NCBI GenBank assembly: GCA_025642075.2
Contig: JAODUO010000465.1
Span: 217,501-281,500 of the forward strand
DNA from: Ridgeia piscesae
Lineage: Eukaryota; Annelida; Polychaeta; Sabellida; Siboglinidae
DNA: 64,000 bases
Reading direction: 5' to 3'
The number at the start of each line of letters is the position of its first letter. The stretch's first letter is position 1. The position numbers and the translations under genes were made by a program. This document shows, piece by piece, positions 16,101 to 27,900 of this stretch. The notes beneath the pieces are model-generated. The model had not been told where the DNA came from. It saw only the letters and a list, made by a program, of their open reading frames with translations, and made no database searches.

Positions 16101-19100
16101 ACTGTCTGTAGCCAGGTACCAATTAATACAGCCAAGTGAACGGGAGCAACTTATAGTAAACGTCTTCCCCTTCCGATATGACAGCACAGGATTTGAGCAT
16201 GGGTTCTACAGACTGAAGAATCCAATCGTCTACCCACCCAGCTTCTGCACTCCACCGTAGAGCTATGACACAATTAGGGGGCAAAATTAAGAATTTTACC
16301 CTCTGGGAACTAGTAGCATTAAACAGGAGCTGCATCACTTTAACAATCGTTGCTCAAACGTAAGAAAATACCATTTATAGCATATGTGACTGTGATTTGA
16401 TGAGCATGGAGCCACGGTACATTTAAAATTATTGTTCAAACTTGGACATCTTTGATCACAGGGCACCGCCATATTACATTCAAGTTGCATTTGGTTCAAC
16501 TTATCAATTCAATGTAAATCTTAGATTCCAGCTCCCCTTCAACAAGTTGTTGATCTGCAATACTCCTTAAACATAAAAAACACAAATTTCATAACTGGTC
16601 CAACATGATTATTTCGAGATGTCGAGTGTAAAATTGCCGGGGACTAGCCCTACCCAACGGTTACTCTTCCCGAGTAATGTCTACTTGTCACAGCCCTCAC
16701 CTTTCATTGTGTTTCTGTTGACCAACCGACTTCAACCTCGTGTCACCAATTGTGTCCATCCTTGGGTCACTCACTGAATGCTCCCTTGTGTTTCTTGTTG
16801 AACCCTGCCTCGTGCTGCCCCCTGTCCTCTGCCATGGTACTTGACTGACAACAGACGCGGCAACTGTGACAGACACCCCCTTAAATGACATCATAAATAA
16901 AACTAATACTTTATGATAAGACATTGCACAATTTAAAATGTGTAGATTAACCCTCCTAAAGCCAGGTAAATGGAAATATATACCTGCTATTGAATTCTAT
17001 TAAAGCGACAGATTGTGCTGTCACCGAATCATGTGCACTTCCCCACTTTATTTATTTGCATAAATGCAAATAAAAAATAACTTCTGGTCCGATTTAAAAG
17101 TAAACTTTTCACAATCCATAGTACTAACTCCTAGCGTAAATAGCTAAGCATGTGCCAGATATGTAAATTTATTACACAAATATGAATTATCAAAGTTTAA
17201 TTTATGGATACTTGATGCATAGAAACACAACCTGCTTCATCATGCTGTGCATTAATATTTGTTTATAATGCAATAGACTGCCCAAAAGTTAGCATTTAAT
17301 CGTCGAAATTGCCAGCAGGCACACCGTTTTTAGGACAATTCGTGTGCGCGTCCATGTTTTTTATCCCACAGAAAATGTTCGAATTTAATCTTATTGGCTG
17401 AAAATATATTCACCGCATGATGATCATGACAAGAAGTACTGGAAATAGAGCGCAATGCTGATTTCGACTATAAAACCACATGGCAATTAACGCTATATCA
17501 CTTGCATTTCAAAATGTTGACACTTGCCAGTGAAACTTCAATATTATTATGTGCAGACTGCTGAAACATGTTGCCATGATTGGATGACACTGTTTTGTGG
17601 GTGTATTCAGGCCTTCTGGCCACACAATTTTGGATATTCGAGTCTTTTTCTGCTATTCGATTCAATTCAAAATTTGCAGCTATATAAACGAATATTGCTT
17701 GAATATTTTCGTTCATGTCCTCTGCTGCAAAATCGGTCTGACTTAACTATGAAAACGACAACATACAACTGCCAAACTACTCCTCACATCTTATCTACAT
17801 ATACACACACTAGGTTACAAAATAAAATCACAAATATTACTGAAACAAATAAACTTCACAAAACAAACTTGCACAAAACTTGCCAGCAACTCAGTGTCAT
17901 CGCCGTCGGTGGTGGTTATGCGTAGTGCTATGATAACATAATATCAGTATTGTGTCGACTGGTATTTTTTAGCAGTGTTGGGCTAAGCTAGGGTTTGGGG
18001 TAAGCTTTGGATTAGTTAAACGTAGCTTAGTGTTAGTTAGGGTTACGGTTACTTTAGGTTACCATAAAACCGGAATTGTTGAAGGTCATTTATGTAGTGA
18101 TGCCTGCGATAAATTACCAATATTACAGTAAGCGCTGAGCTCCAAGTAGATCATAGAGTTTTGCGCGAGTTTGTTTTGTTAATTTTATTCTTTACAGGAA
18201 TTTAAATTATTTTATTTTGTAACCTAGTGCGTGTATATGTACATAAGATATGTGTGGAGAAGTTTGATGGCTGTAAAAATTGTTTTCATGGTCAAATCAG
18301 AAAGTAAACAAAAAAGATCGATGGCGGTGATGCATATGGCCATGATGTCGACGACTCCGGCTTGGACTCAATCGAATTCGAAGCCACCGAATATTCGTAT
18401 TCAATTTGACATTCAATTTGTATTTCTATTAGTAATTTTGAGGAGATTCAATTCGAGTGAAATTCCAGATTCGTTCCATCCTTACATACAAAAAGAAGTT
18501 ATTGAATTACTCTAATACAAACTCTGTATTTACTTTGTATTTCTGTCGGCTGGTGAATTCTGCAGTCTTGAGAACATTGTAGTCTCTGAAAAATAATGGT
18601 TTTATATTAAATTTTAAGAGAAATTTTGCTATCCTTTCATGTACAAAATTATCTTCAAATTGTGCAACAAAACAGATATGCAACATACGATAAATATTAA
18701 GACTGATCTTGTCATATGTGGCACATTATAAAATACTGGCATGTGTTCTGTTTGTTAGTCATTTAAGTTTACTGTTTAAAATAAAAAAATAAAAAAATAA
18801 TTGGTTGAAAACATAAACACAAATCTCACGGACCGTCTAAAACAGCTCTACATAAAAATATAAAATGATGCAACAATATAAGAAATATTTCCCTGATATT
18901 AACCCTGCAGGTGATTGGGCCGAACATCAATGAATGACACCAAAATAAAGGATTCCTTTAGCATTAAAATGATGCATCATTCATATTTGTATGACAAATA
19001 TTAGCAAAGTTATGATTATTATAGGAACAGTATGTGACAGGAGTTTTTGTGGTCACCTGCAGAGTTGACAAAGGAACAGGTGAAGGAAGAGGCTGTTGTC

Positions 19101-22100
19101 ACTCACCAGTGTCCCAGTCTTCTGTCGGAGCAGTGACACTAGCATTGTCATATGCCGGCACGCTTGTGTCACCTTTCATGTGGCCTGTGTCACTGCCGCA
19201 GCTCTGTGCTGGAACATGTCAAATGTCAATGTCTGTCCACTGTCACGCTCATGGTAACGTCACAAGTTTAATTTGAGTACAGTTAGTTCCCTTCAAGGGG
19301 AAATACTTCTTTCCAAAGGGAGATACTTCCCTACAGGGGGTACTACTGCTGTGTAGTATACGAGAATGTCTGTTCATAAGTCCCATTGTAGACATAGCAC
19401 GGGCGAAGTCTCACTCAGACACTGTCCTGTCTATGTAGACATAGCACGGGCGAGGTCTCGCTCAGACACTGTCCTGTCTATGTAGACATAGCACGGGCGA
19501 GGTCTCGCTCAGACACTGTCCTGTCTATGTAGACATAGCACGGGCGAGGTCTCGCTCAGACACTGTCCTGTCTATGTAGACATAGCACGGGCGAGGTCTC
19601 GCTCAGACACTGTCCTGTCTATGTAGACCTACCACGGGCGAGGTCTCGCTCAGACACTGTCCTGTCTATGTAGACATAGCACGGGCGAGGTCTCGCTCAG
19701 ACACTGTCCTGTCTATGTAGACCTACCACGGGCGAGGTCTCGCTCAGACACTGTCCTGTCTATGTAGACATAGCACGGGCGAGGTCTCGCTCAGACACTG
19801 TCCTGTCTATGTAGACATACCACGGGCGAGGTCTCGCTCAGACACTGTCCTGTCTATGTAGACATAGCACGGGCGAGGTCTCGCTCAGACACTGTCCTGT
19901 CTATGTAGACATAGCACGGGCGAGGTCTCGCTCAGACACTGTCCTGTCTATGTAGACATAGCACGGGCGAGGTCTCGCTCAGACACTGTCCTGTCTATGT
20001 AGACATAGCACGGGCGAGGTCTCGCTCAGACACTGTCCTGTCTATGTAGACATAGCACGGGCGAGGTCTCGCTCAGACACTGTCCTGTCTATGTAGACAT
20101 AGCACGGGCGAGGTCTCGCTCAGACACTGTCCTGTCTATGTAGACATAGCACGGGCGAGGTCTCGCTCAGACACTGTCCTGTCTATGTAGACATAGCACG
20201 GGCGAGGTCTCGCTCAGACACTGTCCTGTCTATGTAGACATAGCACGGGCGAGGTCTCGCTCCCGACACTGTCCTGTCTATGTAGACATAACGGGCGAGG
20301 TCTCCTCAGACACTGTCCTGTCTATGTAGACATGGGGGGAGGTCTCGCTCAGCACTGTCCTGTCTATGTAGACATACCACGGGCGAGGTCTCGCTCAGCA
20401 CTGTCCTGTCTATATAGACTTACCACGGGCGAGGTCTCGCTCAGACACTGTCCTGTCTATGTAGACATACCACGGGCGAGGTCTCGCTCAGACACTGTCC
20501 TGTCTATGTAGACATAGCACGGGCGAGGTCTCGCTCAGACACTGTCCTGTCTATGTAGACATAGCACGGGCGAGGTCTCGCTCAGACACTGTCCTGTCTA
20601 TGTAGACATAGCACGGGCGAGGTCTCGCTCAGACACTGTCCTGTCTATGTAGACTACCACGGGCGAGGTCTCGCTCAGACACTGTCCTGTCTATGTAGAC
20701 ATAGCACGGGCGAGGTCTCGCTCAGACACTGTCCTGTCTATGTAGACTACCACGGGCGAGGTCTCGCTCAGACACTGTCCTGTCTATGTAGACATAGCAC
20801 GGGCGAGGTCTCGCTCAGACACTGTCCTGTCTATGTAGACATAGCACGGGCGAGGTCTCGCTCAGACACTGTCCTGTCTATGTAGACATAGCACGGGCGA
20901 GGTCTCGCTCAGACACTGTCCTGTCTATGTAGACATAGCACGGGCGAGGTCTCGCTCTGGCACTGTCCTGTCTATGTAGACTTACCATGGGCGAGGTCTC
21001 GCTCTGGCACTGTCCTGTCTATGTAGACTTACCATGGGCGAGGTCTCGCTCCAGCACTGTCCTGTCTATGTAGACTTACCATGGGCGAGGTCTCGCTCCA
21101 GCACAGTCCTGTCTATATAGACTTACCATGGGCGAGGTCTTGCTCCAGCACTGTCCTGTCTATATAGACTTACCATGGGCGAGGTCTTGCTCCAGCACTG
21201 TCCTGTCTATATAGACTTACCATGGGCGAGGTCTTGCTCCAGCACTGTCCTGTCTATATAGACTTACCATGGGCGAGGTCTTGCTCCAGCACTGTCCTGT
21301 CGATGCAGCGCGCTATGTGGTACCTCAGTTCTGCACTGGGCATTTCATGTCTCGCATTGAACGGACAGACGACATAGTCCATAGTTGGGTTGTTCTGAAA
21401 CAACAACCATTTCTCTACAGCGCTTGACAACTAAACCACTTCTTGTTTTCACATAGAAATATCTATCAATATAATTTGGGAAAAAATCAAAATTTTACAT
21501 TTATTAGATAGGAGTTGGTCAAACCAAATGCAGCTCGAGAGTAATGGCGGCAACTTGCACCAACAATATCAAAGTTAGAAAAGTTATTTAAAATGTACTG
21601 TGGCTCATCAAATCATGGTCACATATCTGTAAATGGTATGTTCATATGTTTGGGCAATCATTGTTCAAGCGTTACAGTCCCATTTAAACTTTACTGAACT
21701 TGAAGGTAAATTTGTATGTACAAATAATGCTCCTCAAATGTCTTACTTATTGAGAAGTACTTGTTGAAAAGTTGTTGAAAATAGACCGTCATTGGCTTCC
21801 AGTTGTACGTCGAATTAAATTGGCGACTGTTACATAGCGCACTCTTTCTACCCAACATCCAACACCCGTTTCCAAACTTTTTTTTATTTAAACTAAGCTC
21901 TATATTGGCAAACGTGCTTTCTCTGTAGCTGCGCCAACAATCTGGAATCAACTCCACAAGTCTATCTTCTGAAACCGTAGCCACTTTTCGTAAAAAAACA
22001 ACTCAAAACAAATATTTGGTCCCCGTTTATGATTACACCAAATGATGTAGTTTGTTGTGCCTCTGTGCTAGAATTGTCAAGGATAATATAGGCACTATAG

Positions 22101-22361
22101 AAGTGTTAGTCACTATAGAAGTGTTAGTTAGTTATTATTACTATTGTGTGTATATACCATATGTGTGTATACTACATACATCTGGACATCTGTGTGTGTG
22201 GGACTGTGAGTTGACATGTGTCACAACAGTCGTGGCGTGGTGACACGTACCTTGCGACACTTGATGAGATGGTACGGGAACCGGAGCGCCTTCACGAGGT
22301 GGGCGCTGTTGTAGGGGCACTCTATGAGGTCGTCCGGTTCACTCAGTTGGTATTGCGCCAT
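13161..22361 (-). CDS. GTSF1: GTSF1-like piRNA-pathway factor, eight exons, extended tail
   Basis: Coding exons on the complement are 22361-22251, 21394-21268, 19208-19107, 16863-16701, 15119-14995, 14724-14633, 14170-14101 and 13324-13161. All introns are GT..AG and phases agree throughout, giving 317 residues. Two CHHC zinc fingers are complete: Cys15-His21-His31-Cys35 (ECPYNSAH, then FPYHLIKC) and Cys47-His53-His63-Cys67 (VCPFNARH, then YHIARC). DRTVLEQD follows finger 2, matching the conserved segment of GTSF1, and EDWD sits at 109-112. In the family the fingers bind RNA and the tryptophan-containing segment contacts PIWI; GTSF1 boosts PIWI slicing and Asterix acts in nuclear silencing. 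Usual length is about 150-170 residues, so the tail from about 114 is extra; it includes ARGRGTGRG (about 250-258). In the last exon another frame is also RG-rich, so the final 54 residues are uncertain. Confidence 0.85.
15233..15790. repeat. 31-bp minisatellite in GTSF1-like intron 4
   Basis: Eighteen near-identical 31-bp units contain the core CAGCTGCTGTGTTGATGA. Variation is mostly at the GATGTG/GACATG/GACGTG position, and one unit near 15570 is shortened. The array lies in the intron just upstream (in gene sense) of the exon at 15119-14995. Because 31 is not divisible by three and the unit lacks stops on the minus strand, long spurious open frames arise. Confidence 0.96.
15800..16700. other. 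Intron 4 of the GTSF1-like gene, remainder
   Basis: Non-coding on both strands by inspection. No repeat or RNA gene seen. Confidence 0.6.
16864..19106. other. Intron 3 of the GTSF1-like gene
   Basis: AT-rich intronic sequence without a supportable gene. A degenerate GGTTAG/TTAGGG-flavoured patch lies at about 17975-18065. It is too irregular to call telomeric. Confidence 0.6.
19387..21304. repeat. 47-bp minisatellite built from GTSF1-like exon 2 end and its 5' splice site
   Basis: About 41 units of 47 bp run from the intron into the last 34 coding bases of exon 2. Read on the minus strand, a unit is 34 bases equal to the end of exon 2 (GACAGGACAGTGCTGGAGCA onward to CCCATG) followed by 13 intronic bases starting GTAAGTC. 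The seven units next to the exon (about 20970-21270) keep CCATG|GTAAGT. Most distal units read CCCGTGCTATGT, with the donor GT destroyed. Scattered units keep GTATGT or GTAGGT. Near 20260-20400 several units are damaged. Confidence 0.95.
21395..22250. other. Intron 1 of the GTSF1-like gene
   Basis: This is the intron between the two CHHC finger exons. No gene or element was recognised; a minus-strand open stretch at 21691-21984 has no domain or splice logic. Confidence 0.6.
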
Positions 22362-22366
22362 CCTCC

Positions 22367-23226
22367 CTGCAACAAAGAGAATCCTTGTCACATTTTTTCT
22401 TATCAATTAATTTATTAACCCATTAGACCCCATGTGTCCGGACGTCTCCTCCCCGCGGGGCCCGAAAGCGTCCGGCGATGGAAATGGCTCTGTAGGTGCT
22501 ACCATCTTTCGGATTCTTGTGAAACTACCACAAAATGAATTATGTATATTAGCTTTGAATTGTGGGTAATTTTTTCATGTGGTTCCATTGAAAATTTACG
22601 AGAAAATCGCATTTGAAGTAAAGCACACGTGAGTTTGAGAAATGGCCGCTTCTGGTAGATCGCCTACGTTTACAGTAGACAAAATCTGCACTATGATGTA
22701 TGGAGTCTTCGGATGAAAGCAAAATGTGACCCATCTGCACGAGACCAGTCGCATGTCGCTAGACATCGTTTTCCGCTACAGCCCAATAGATTTTATTTTA
22801 TTCTATTTCTGGATTCTAAGATATGTTTACTATTATATGGGAAACTGTCACATGTGACAGGTTTACTTCAGTACATTATTAAAGCCAGTATTTAGAAGCT
22901 AGTAATTAAACACGCATCGCTGAACAAAAACAATGTCGCGAATTAACCCACTTCGAAGGCCCGCGCGCCATTGCTGTTCTTGGAAAATCCCTAACATATG
23001 GGTATCACTTGAGAGCACGTCATCACTGCAATACATCACCGAACATCGCGTTAACGTGGCTTTTGAATTCAACCAATCATGAGCATCGGAAAGGAGTAAA
23101 CAAACAGGCAAAGTTGCTATCACGTGGCCAGATCGCCGCTAACCATAGGCTGATTACTGCTCATGCATGCGCACCGGACTGTTTTTACAGTTTGCGCGGC
23201 ACTGAGTACTACTCACATTATCGACA
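22367..23226. promoter_or_regulatory. Presumed divergent promoter region
   Basis: The GTSF1-like start exon (minus) and the acidic gene start (plus) are head to head about 860 bases apart. The GTSF1-like start exon is preceded by a good acceptor (TTGCAG|GGAGGATGG), so a leader exon must lie in here or beyond. A GC-rich palindromic patch CCCCGCGGGG occurs near 22452-22461. No clear TATA box was seen. Confidence 0.4.
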
Positions 23227-23913
23227 ATGGCAAGTGAAATCGCACAACTTTTAAATACTTCGGGTGAGGACGCAGAGAAATTGCAGGATTTGCTGCTTGA
23301 CTACGTACTAGACTTTGACAGTGGAGACAATGACTCGATAACTGACAATGACGACATGGACTGTTCAACGGACGACGACGACTTTGACATGACGATGGGT
23401 GACTTCGACTCGGCAATGGACGCTGCGATGGCATTGCCAGAAGTCGTGATGGGCAACAAGGAAGAACGCCAAAAAGTGTCAGCTTATCGGTACGTATTGT
23501 TGAATAACAAATTGATTGTTTATTCGTACTAAATAAAGTAAATCTAGCCGTTGGCGTAGTGCTGAGAACAAGTCTGCGAAGCGGATTCTGTCAACAGGGT
23601 TGTTTAAATTTTTTCCGACAGCTGTCAGTCGGAGACAGTGAGAGTGTATCAGCTGTCATCCATCTGTGTGACGACAATATGGATAGTTACTATCACGTTA
23701 ATTAAAAGTACAGTATCATTATAACTATACCCACCTAGAACAATGCATGTCCATAGTATTGTCCCAGTATTTTAAATATGAAACCAACTATTGTGGCTGT
23801 GTCGTTTGTGTTGCAGCTGTCACTGTCAGTATTTCAAAGGGAACCATGCTTCCTCTACTTCAGTGTGGATTATAAGGTCAAGAGAAGAAGGGACATGGCA
23901 GCTATGGGGCCAA
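23227..23913 (+). CDS. Unrecognised acidic protein, first two exons
   Basis: Exon 1 (23227-23489) starts with ATG and encodes an amphipathic helix (ASEIAQLLNTSGEDAEKLQD) followed by a strongly Asp-rich segment. It ends in a good donor (CG|GTACGT). Exon 2 (23817-23913) follows TTGCAG, keeps phase and encodes CHCQYFKGNH to TWQLWGQ, with donor CAA|GTAAGT. A further exon may begin near 24042 (DQMLLLLGKI), which lies next to an internal 59-bp duplication. I do not recognise the family. The acidic start followed by Cys/His residues resembles transposon-derived regulatory genes, but that is inference. Confidence 0.5.
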
Positions 23914-24084
23914 GTAAGTGATTTAATGTATTCTGTATGTCAAAGTGCAATAAACAGGAAAGTTATACCAGTGTTTCGGATAATACAACTTGCGAGATAG
24001 TAATTTTTTTTACAAATATCTGAAACTGTTGCTATGCAGAGGACCAGATGCTCCTTCTGCTTGGCAAGATTTCTTGCCCGATCA

Positions 24085-24228
24085 ACATGTCAGAGCTGAC
24101 GTTGTTCAAGGAGACCTGCAGCCACTCACCGGGAGCACCAAAAGACGACATACTATATACTCCTTGAACAACATGTCAGAGATGACGTTGTTCAAGGAGA
24201 CCTGCAGCCACTCAACGGGAGCACCAAA
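24085..24228 (+). repeat. 59-bp direct duplication of an exon-like segment
   Basis: Bases 24085-24143 and 24170-24228 differ at a few positions and both encode NMSE(L/M)TLFKETCSHS. The period is 85 bases, so the copies are in different frames. This is probably a partial exon duplication in or beside the acidic gene. Confidence 0.8.
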
Positions 24229-24663
24229 CCACATGTTCATAATTACCAGTAGCCTAGTTGATGTCTTTTGTCTTTATGTATGCTGGGCAGGAATTATGAA
24301 GACCCCCATTGGTTAATTTGAATGTTGTCAGGCTAGCTGAGATCTAGAAGATTGTAAGAGGAAAGTGAGGGAGTTGGTTGGCAGGAGCTGAGCCTGCAGG
24401 GTGTGTGTCTGTGTGTGGTCACACTGGTGTCGTAACTGGCAGGACATCTATGTAGATGTGATTAGCACAGCGGATCCTAATTTGAGGGTGTAATCAAGTG
24501 GATTGTAGTTATTTAATCTTGTTTGGAATTCTTTGTTAATTGGTACCTCCCCCTTTATCTAGCTGGACTGCTACGATAAATTGGGAGATTCCGGGTAGGG
24601 ATTTTTTTATATCTCAAAATACCAGTTTCTCTTTTCCTAGTGTAGAATTGATTTATTTTATGA

Positions 24664-25545
24664 CGTTCCAGCCAGCCAAACCAGATCACACACTTCTGCA
24701 AAGGTAAAGATGGCGACCAACAATATGAGCGTTACGCCAGACTACAGAACATGAACGACAAACAGAAGGCCGATGCTTTCGCCTTCCATGTGTCAGGCCT
24801 CGCCCCGACATGGCATCAGTCACTGGATGACGAAGGGAAGAATGACTGGCCGATACTGCGAGATCACTTCTTGCAACGCTTCCGCGTATCGCAGCAAGCA
24901 CTCTGGCGACAAGAGAGAGACTTGTACCAGCGACAACAACAGCCAGGACAGTCCATTGCGGACTTCACTGCCATCATACTCAACGCTGCACGTGGACTCC
25001 AGTTGACGGACATGCAGAAGGTGAGACTCATCATGGGTGGACTGCATGAGACAGTGGCACCATTCGTGGAGCAGTCGCAGCCACAAAGCGTTCAAGAACT
25101 GCTACAATGCCCTGCTGCCTTGAGCAAAGGCAGAAATAACGCCAAAGCAGCAAATTGCTACCGTGGCCTTGGCCACCCAGGAGAGGATTGTGGCACAGCT
25201 GGAGACCAGGAATCACTATCATGAAACCCGTGATCACACACCAGAGCGCTCGCCAGGAAGACGAACGGTGCAATACGTTCCACCACGTGATATCGGACGA
25301 AACTCACAGCGAGGAAACTACGGGAGATGACCACAGATATCGGGACACACCGTCCGCTTTGAGTCACCATGATGGGACTCCGACCACTGGACCCGGGAGA
25401 GTCGCCCACAGAGGAGATCACAGCGCCAGGACCAGCCGTGTCACCGTTGGGTAGGTACATTTTACCAGGGTTGTCCAGCCATAGGAAGACAGTGTTATGC
25501 ATGTCACCAGTATGATCATTTTAGAAGCCAGTGCCAGATAGGACC
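24664..25545 (+). pseudogene. Ty3/gypsy-type retrotransposon gag fragment
   Basis: The frame is open from 24664 to 25224. It carries a retrotransposon gag domain: YERYARLQNM, AFHVSGLAPTWHQSL, WPILRDHFLQRF, the QQPGQSIADF block and KVRLIMGGL. After a frameshift, a CCHC zinc knuckle (Cys-Tyr-Ala-Cys, then His and Cys at the expected spacing) lies at about 25488-25530. No protease, reverse transcriptase or LTR follows, because the fragment stops at 25676 where the duplicated LRR segment begins. It is a dead 5' fragment. Confidence 0.8.
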
Positions 25546-26239
25546 GAGACAATGAAAGAGTGGGCCTGTTAAAACTAACAGGCACCGCAGAAACATCAGA
25601 CAGAAACCAAACAAATCTAGAACTGTCAAATCAGCAGAAATTACATTTCCCCAAAACTTGGAAGTCACTGGTGTGGGAGGAAAATCACACAGAATGACGG
25701 ACAGTCATTATGAGCAGTGCCTGTGGCATGTTTCCCCTCACCTTTTTAATGTCATAGTTTAATATTTTGTTGTACTGTCTATATATTTGATTTGATTTGT
25801 ATGGTTATGTAGTCAAGTGTGCGTAAAAAACATTTCATGACAGACATGTACACTGTGTGTATGCCTGATAGGCATACCATTTTTGGACTTAAATTATGCC
25901 CATTTCCAACCTGTTATATGTTTTCATTGTTCTTTATTCCAACACCAAAAACGACCTACGGCCACTATTAAGATGATTTTTAGCATTTTCAGTTTGAAAA
26001 ATCACCTTTCATTTATTTGCTCACTGCTTTTCTTGAAATAATACCAGAGTGTGTAATAAAGTGACTTGTAGGAGGCCTATTGTGTTGTATTTTATGCATG
26101 AAACAAAAAATTGAGTGACTTTCGAGCCTCGTTTATGCACTGACGAAACACCAAAATCTAGCACTGCGCCCATCGTTGGAAAGTACAATGTCTCCCCATG
26201 GAGTCTAGCATGAAGAAACCTGAACATAAATTAGCATCA

Positions 26240-27640
26240 CTGAGATATTTGTTACAATCTCGACGAGTGTGGTCTCAGAGACAATGGTCTAGGACATAGC
26301 AACAGACAGTTGAGATAGTTCGAGTAAGAACATGTTTACTTATTCACCCCACATGTTTGGTTGATGTCTATGTGTCTTCGTGGGACAGTTGACAGATGTT
26401 TGTGAGGTGATCGTAGATGATGTTATCAATGAAATATAAAACTTGTTGTTTACGTTAGTCTCTCCGAGTGTGGTCTCAGAGACAGCAATCTAGTCATCAT
26501 TGCTGATGTCATCAACAAAAACATGAGACAACTCAGATAAGAACACATTTACTTATTCACCCCACATCAGTTCACGTTTACCCCATCACATGATGATGAT
26601 GATGAATTAATTACTACAACATGTGTCAACAGTGGTTGTTTAGTTGATGTCCGCATCTCTTCTTGGAAGAGTTGACAGATGTGAGTTTGTGAGGGGATGA
26701 GCGATGTTATCAATGAAATAACAACTTGCTTAGGTTACAGTCTCTAAGGGTGTGATCTCAGAGACAGCAATCTAGCCATCATTGCTGATGTCATCAACAC
26801 AAACATGAGACAACTCAGTTAAGAACACGTTTACTTATTCACCCCACATCAATTCACGTTTACCCCAGTCTCTAAGGGTGTGATCTCAGAGACAGCAATC
26901 TAGCCATCATTGCTGATGTCATCAACAAAAACATGAGACAACTCAGATAAGAACACATTTACTTATTCACCCCACATCAGTTCACGTTTACCCCATCACA
27001 TGATGATGATGATGAATTAATTACTACAACATGTGTCAACAGTGGTTGTTTAGTTGATGTCCGCATCTCTTCTTGGAAGAGTTGACAGATGTGAGTTTGT
27101 GAGGGGATGAGCGATGTTATCAATGAAATAACAACTTGCTTAGGTTACAGTCTCTAAGGGTGTGATCTCAGAGACAGCAATCTAGCCATCATTGCTGATG
27201 TCATCAACACAAACATGAGACAACTCAGTTAAGAACACGTTTACTTATTCACCCCACATCAATTCACGTTTACCCCAGTCTCTAAGGGTGTGATCTCAGA
27301 GACAGCAATCTAGCCATCATTGCTGATGTCATCAACAAAAACATGAGACAACTCAGATAAGAACACATTTACTTATTCACCCCACATCAATTCACGTTTA
27401 CCCCAGTCTCTAAGGGTGTGATCTCAGAGACAGCAATCTAGCCATCATTGCTGATGTCATCAACAAAAACATGAGACAACTTAGATAAGAACACATTTAC
27501 TTATTCACCCCACATCAATTCACGTTTACCCCAGTCTCTAAGGGTGTGATCTCAGAGACAGCGGTCTACAACACATTGCTGATGTCATCAACACGAACAT
27601 GAGACAACTCAGGTAAGAACACGTTTACTTATTCACCCCA
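26240..27640 (+). repeat. Tandem decayed LRR exons with retained splice sites
   Basis: Eight units recur, each with an approximately 82-base core related to the exon at 28557-28638. Many cores are preceded by TTACAG or a similar acceptor. Each is followed by A(G)GTAAGAAC or AGATAAGAAC and the shared tail TTTACTTATTCACCCC. Stop codons and shifts interrupt the cores, so these are relics. The counterpart in copy 2 is about 34060-35450. Confidence 0.8.
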
Positions 27641-27900
27641 CATCATGGGGTAAGTTGACATGTTTACGCCACTCATGTGAAGGACTTGCACAAGTGAACA
27701 TGGTTGGTGTCGCGATGCGCTAGTGTTGTATGCTTGTTGAATGTGTATCTTTGACATCATGCGACAGTGTGTGATGGTTGTGTGGTTCTCAGTATCTCCT
27801 GTCATTACATGTTGTACTGTCACTTGCTCCGTGTACTATGGGTGTCAGTCGTTCGATGTATCGATTGTAACTCGGGGTACGGGTGCATCGAACAAAGGAT

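Noticed and set aside
17975..18065. Interstitial telomeric repeat
   Set aside because: Only scattered GGTTAG-like words with no regular TTAGGG array.
19387..21304. CRISPR-like array (regular 47-bp repeats)
   Set aside because: The whole unit is repeated with no unique spacers, and the context is a eukaryotic intron. It is a minisatellite.
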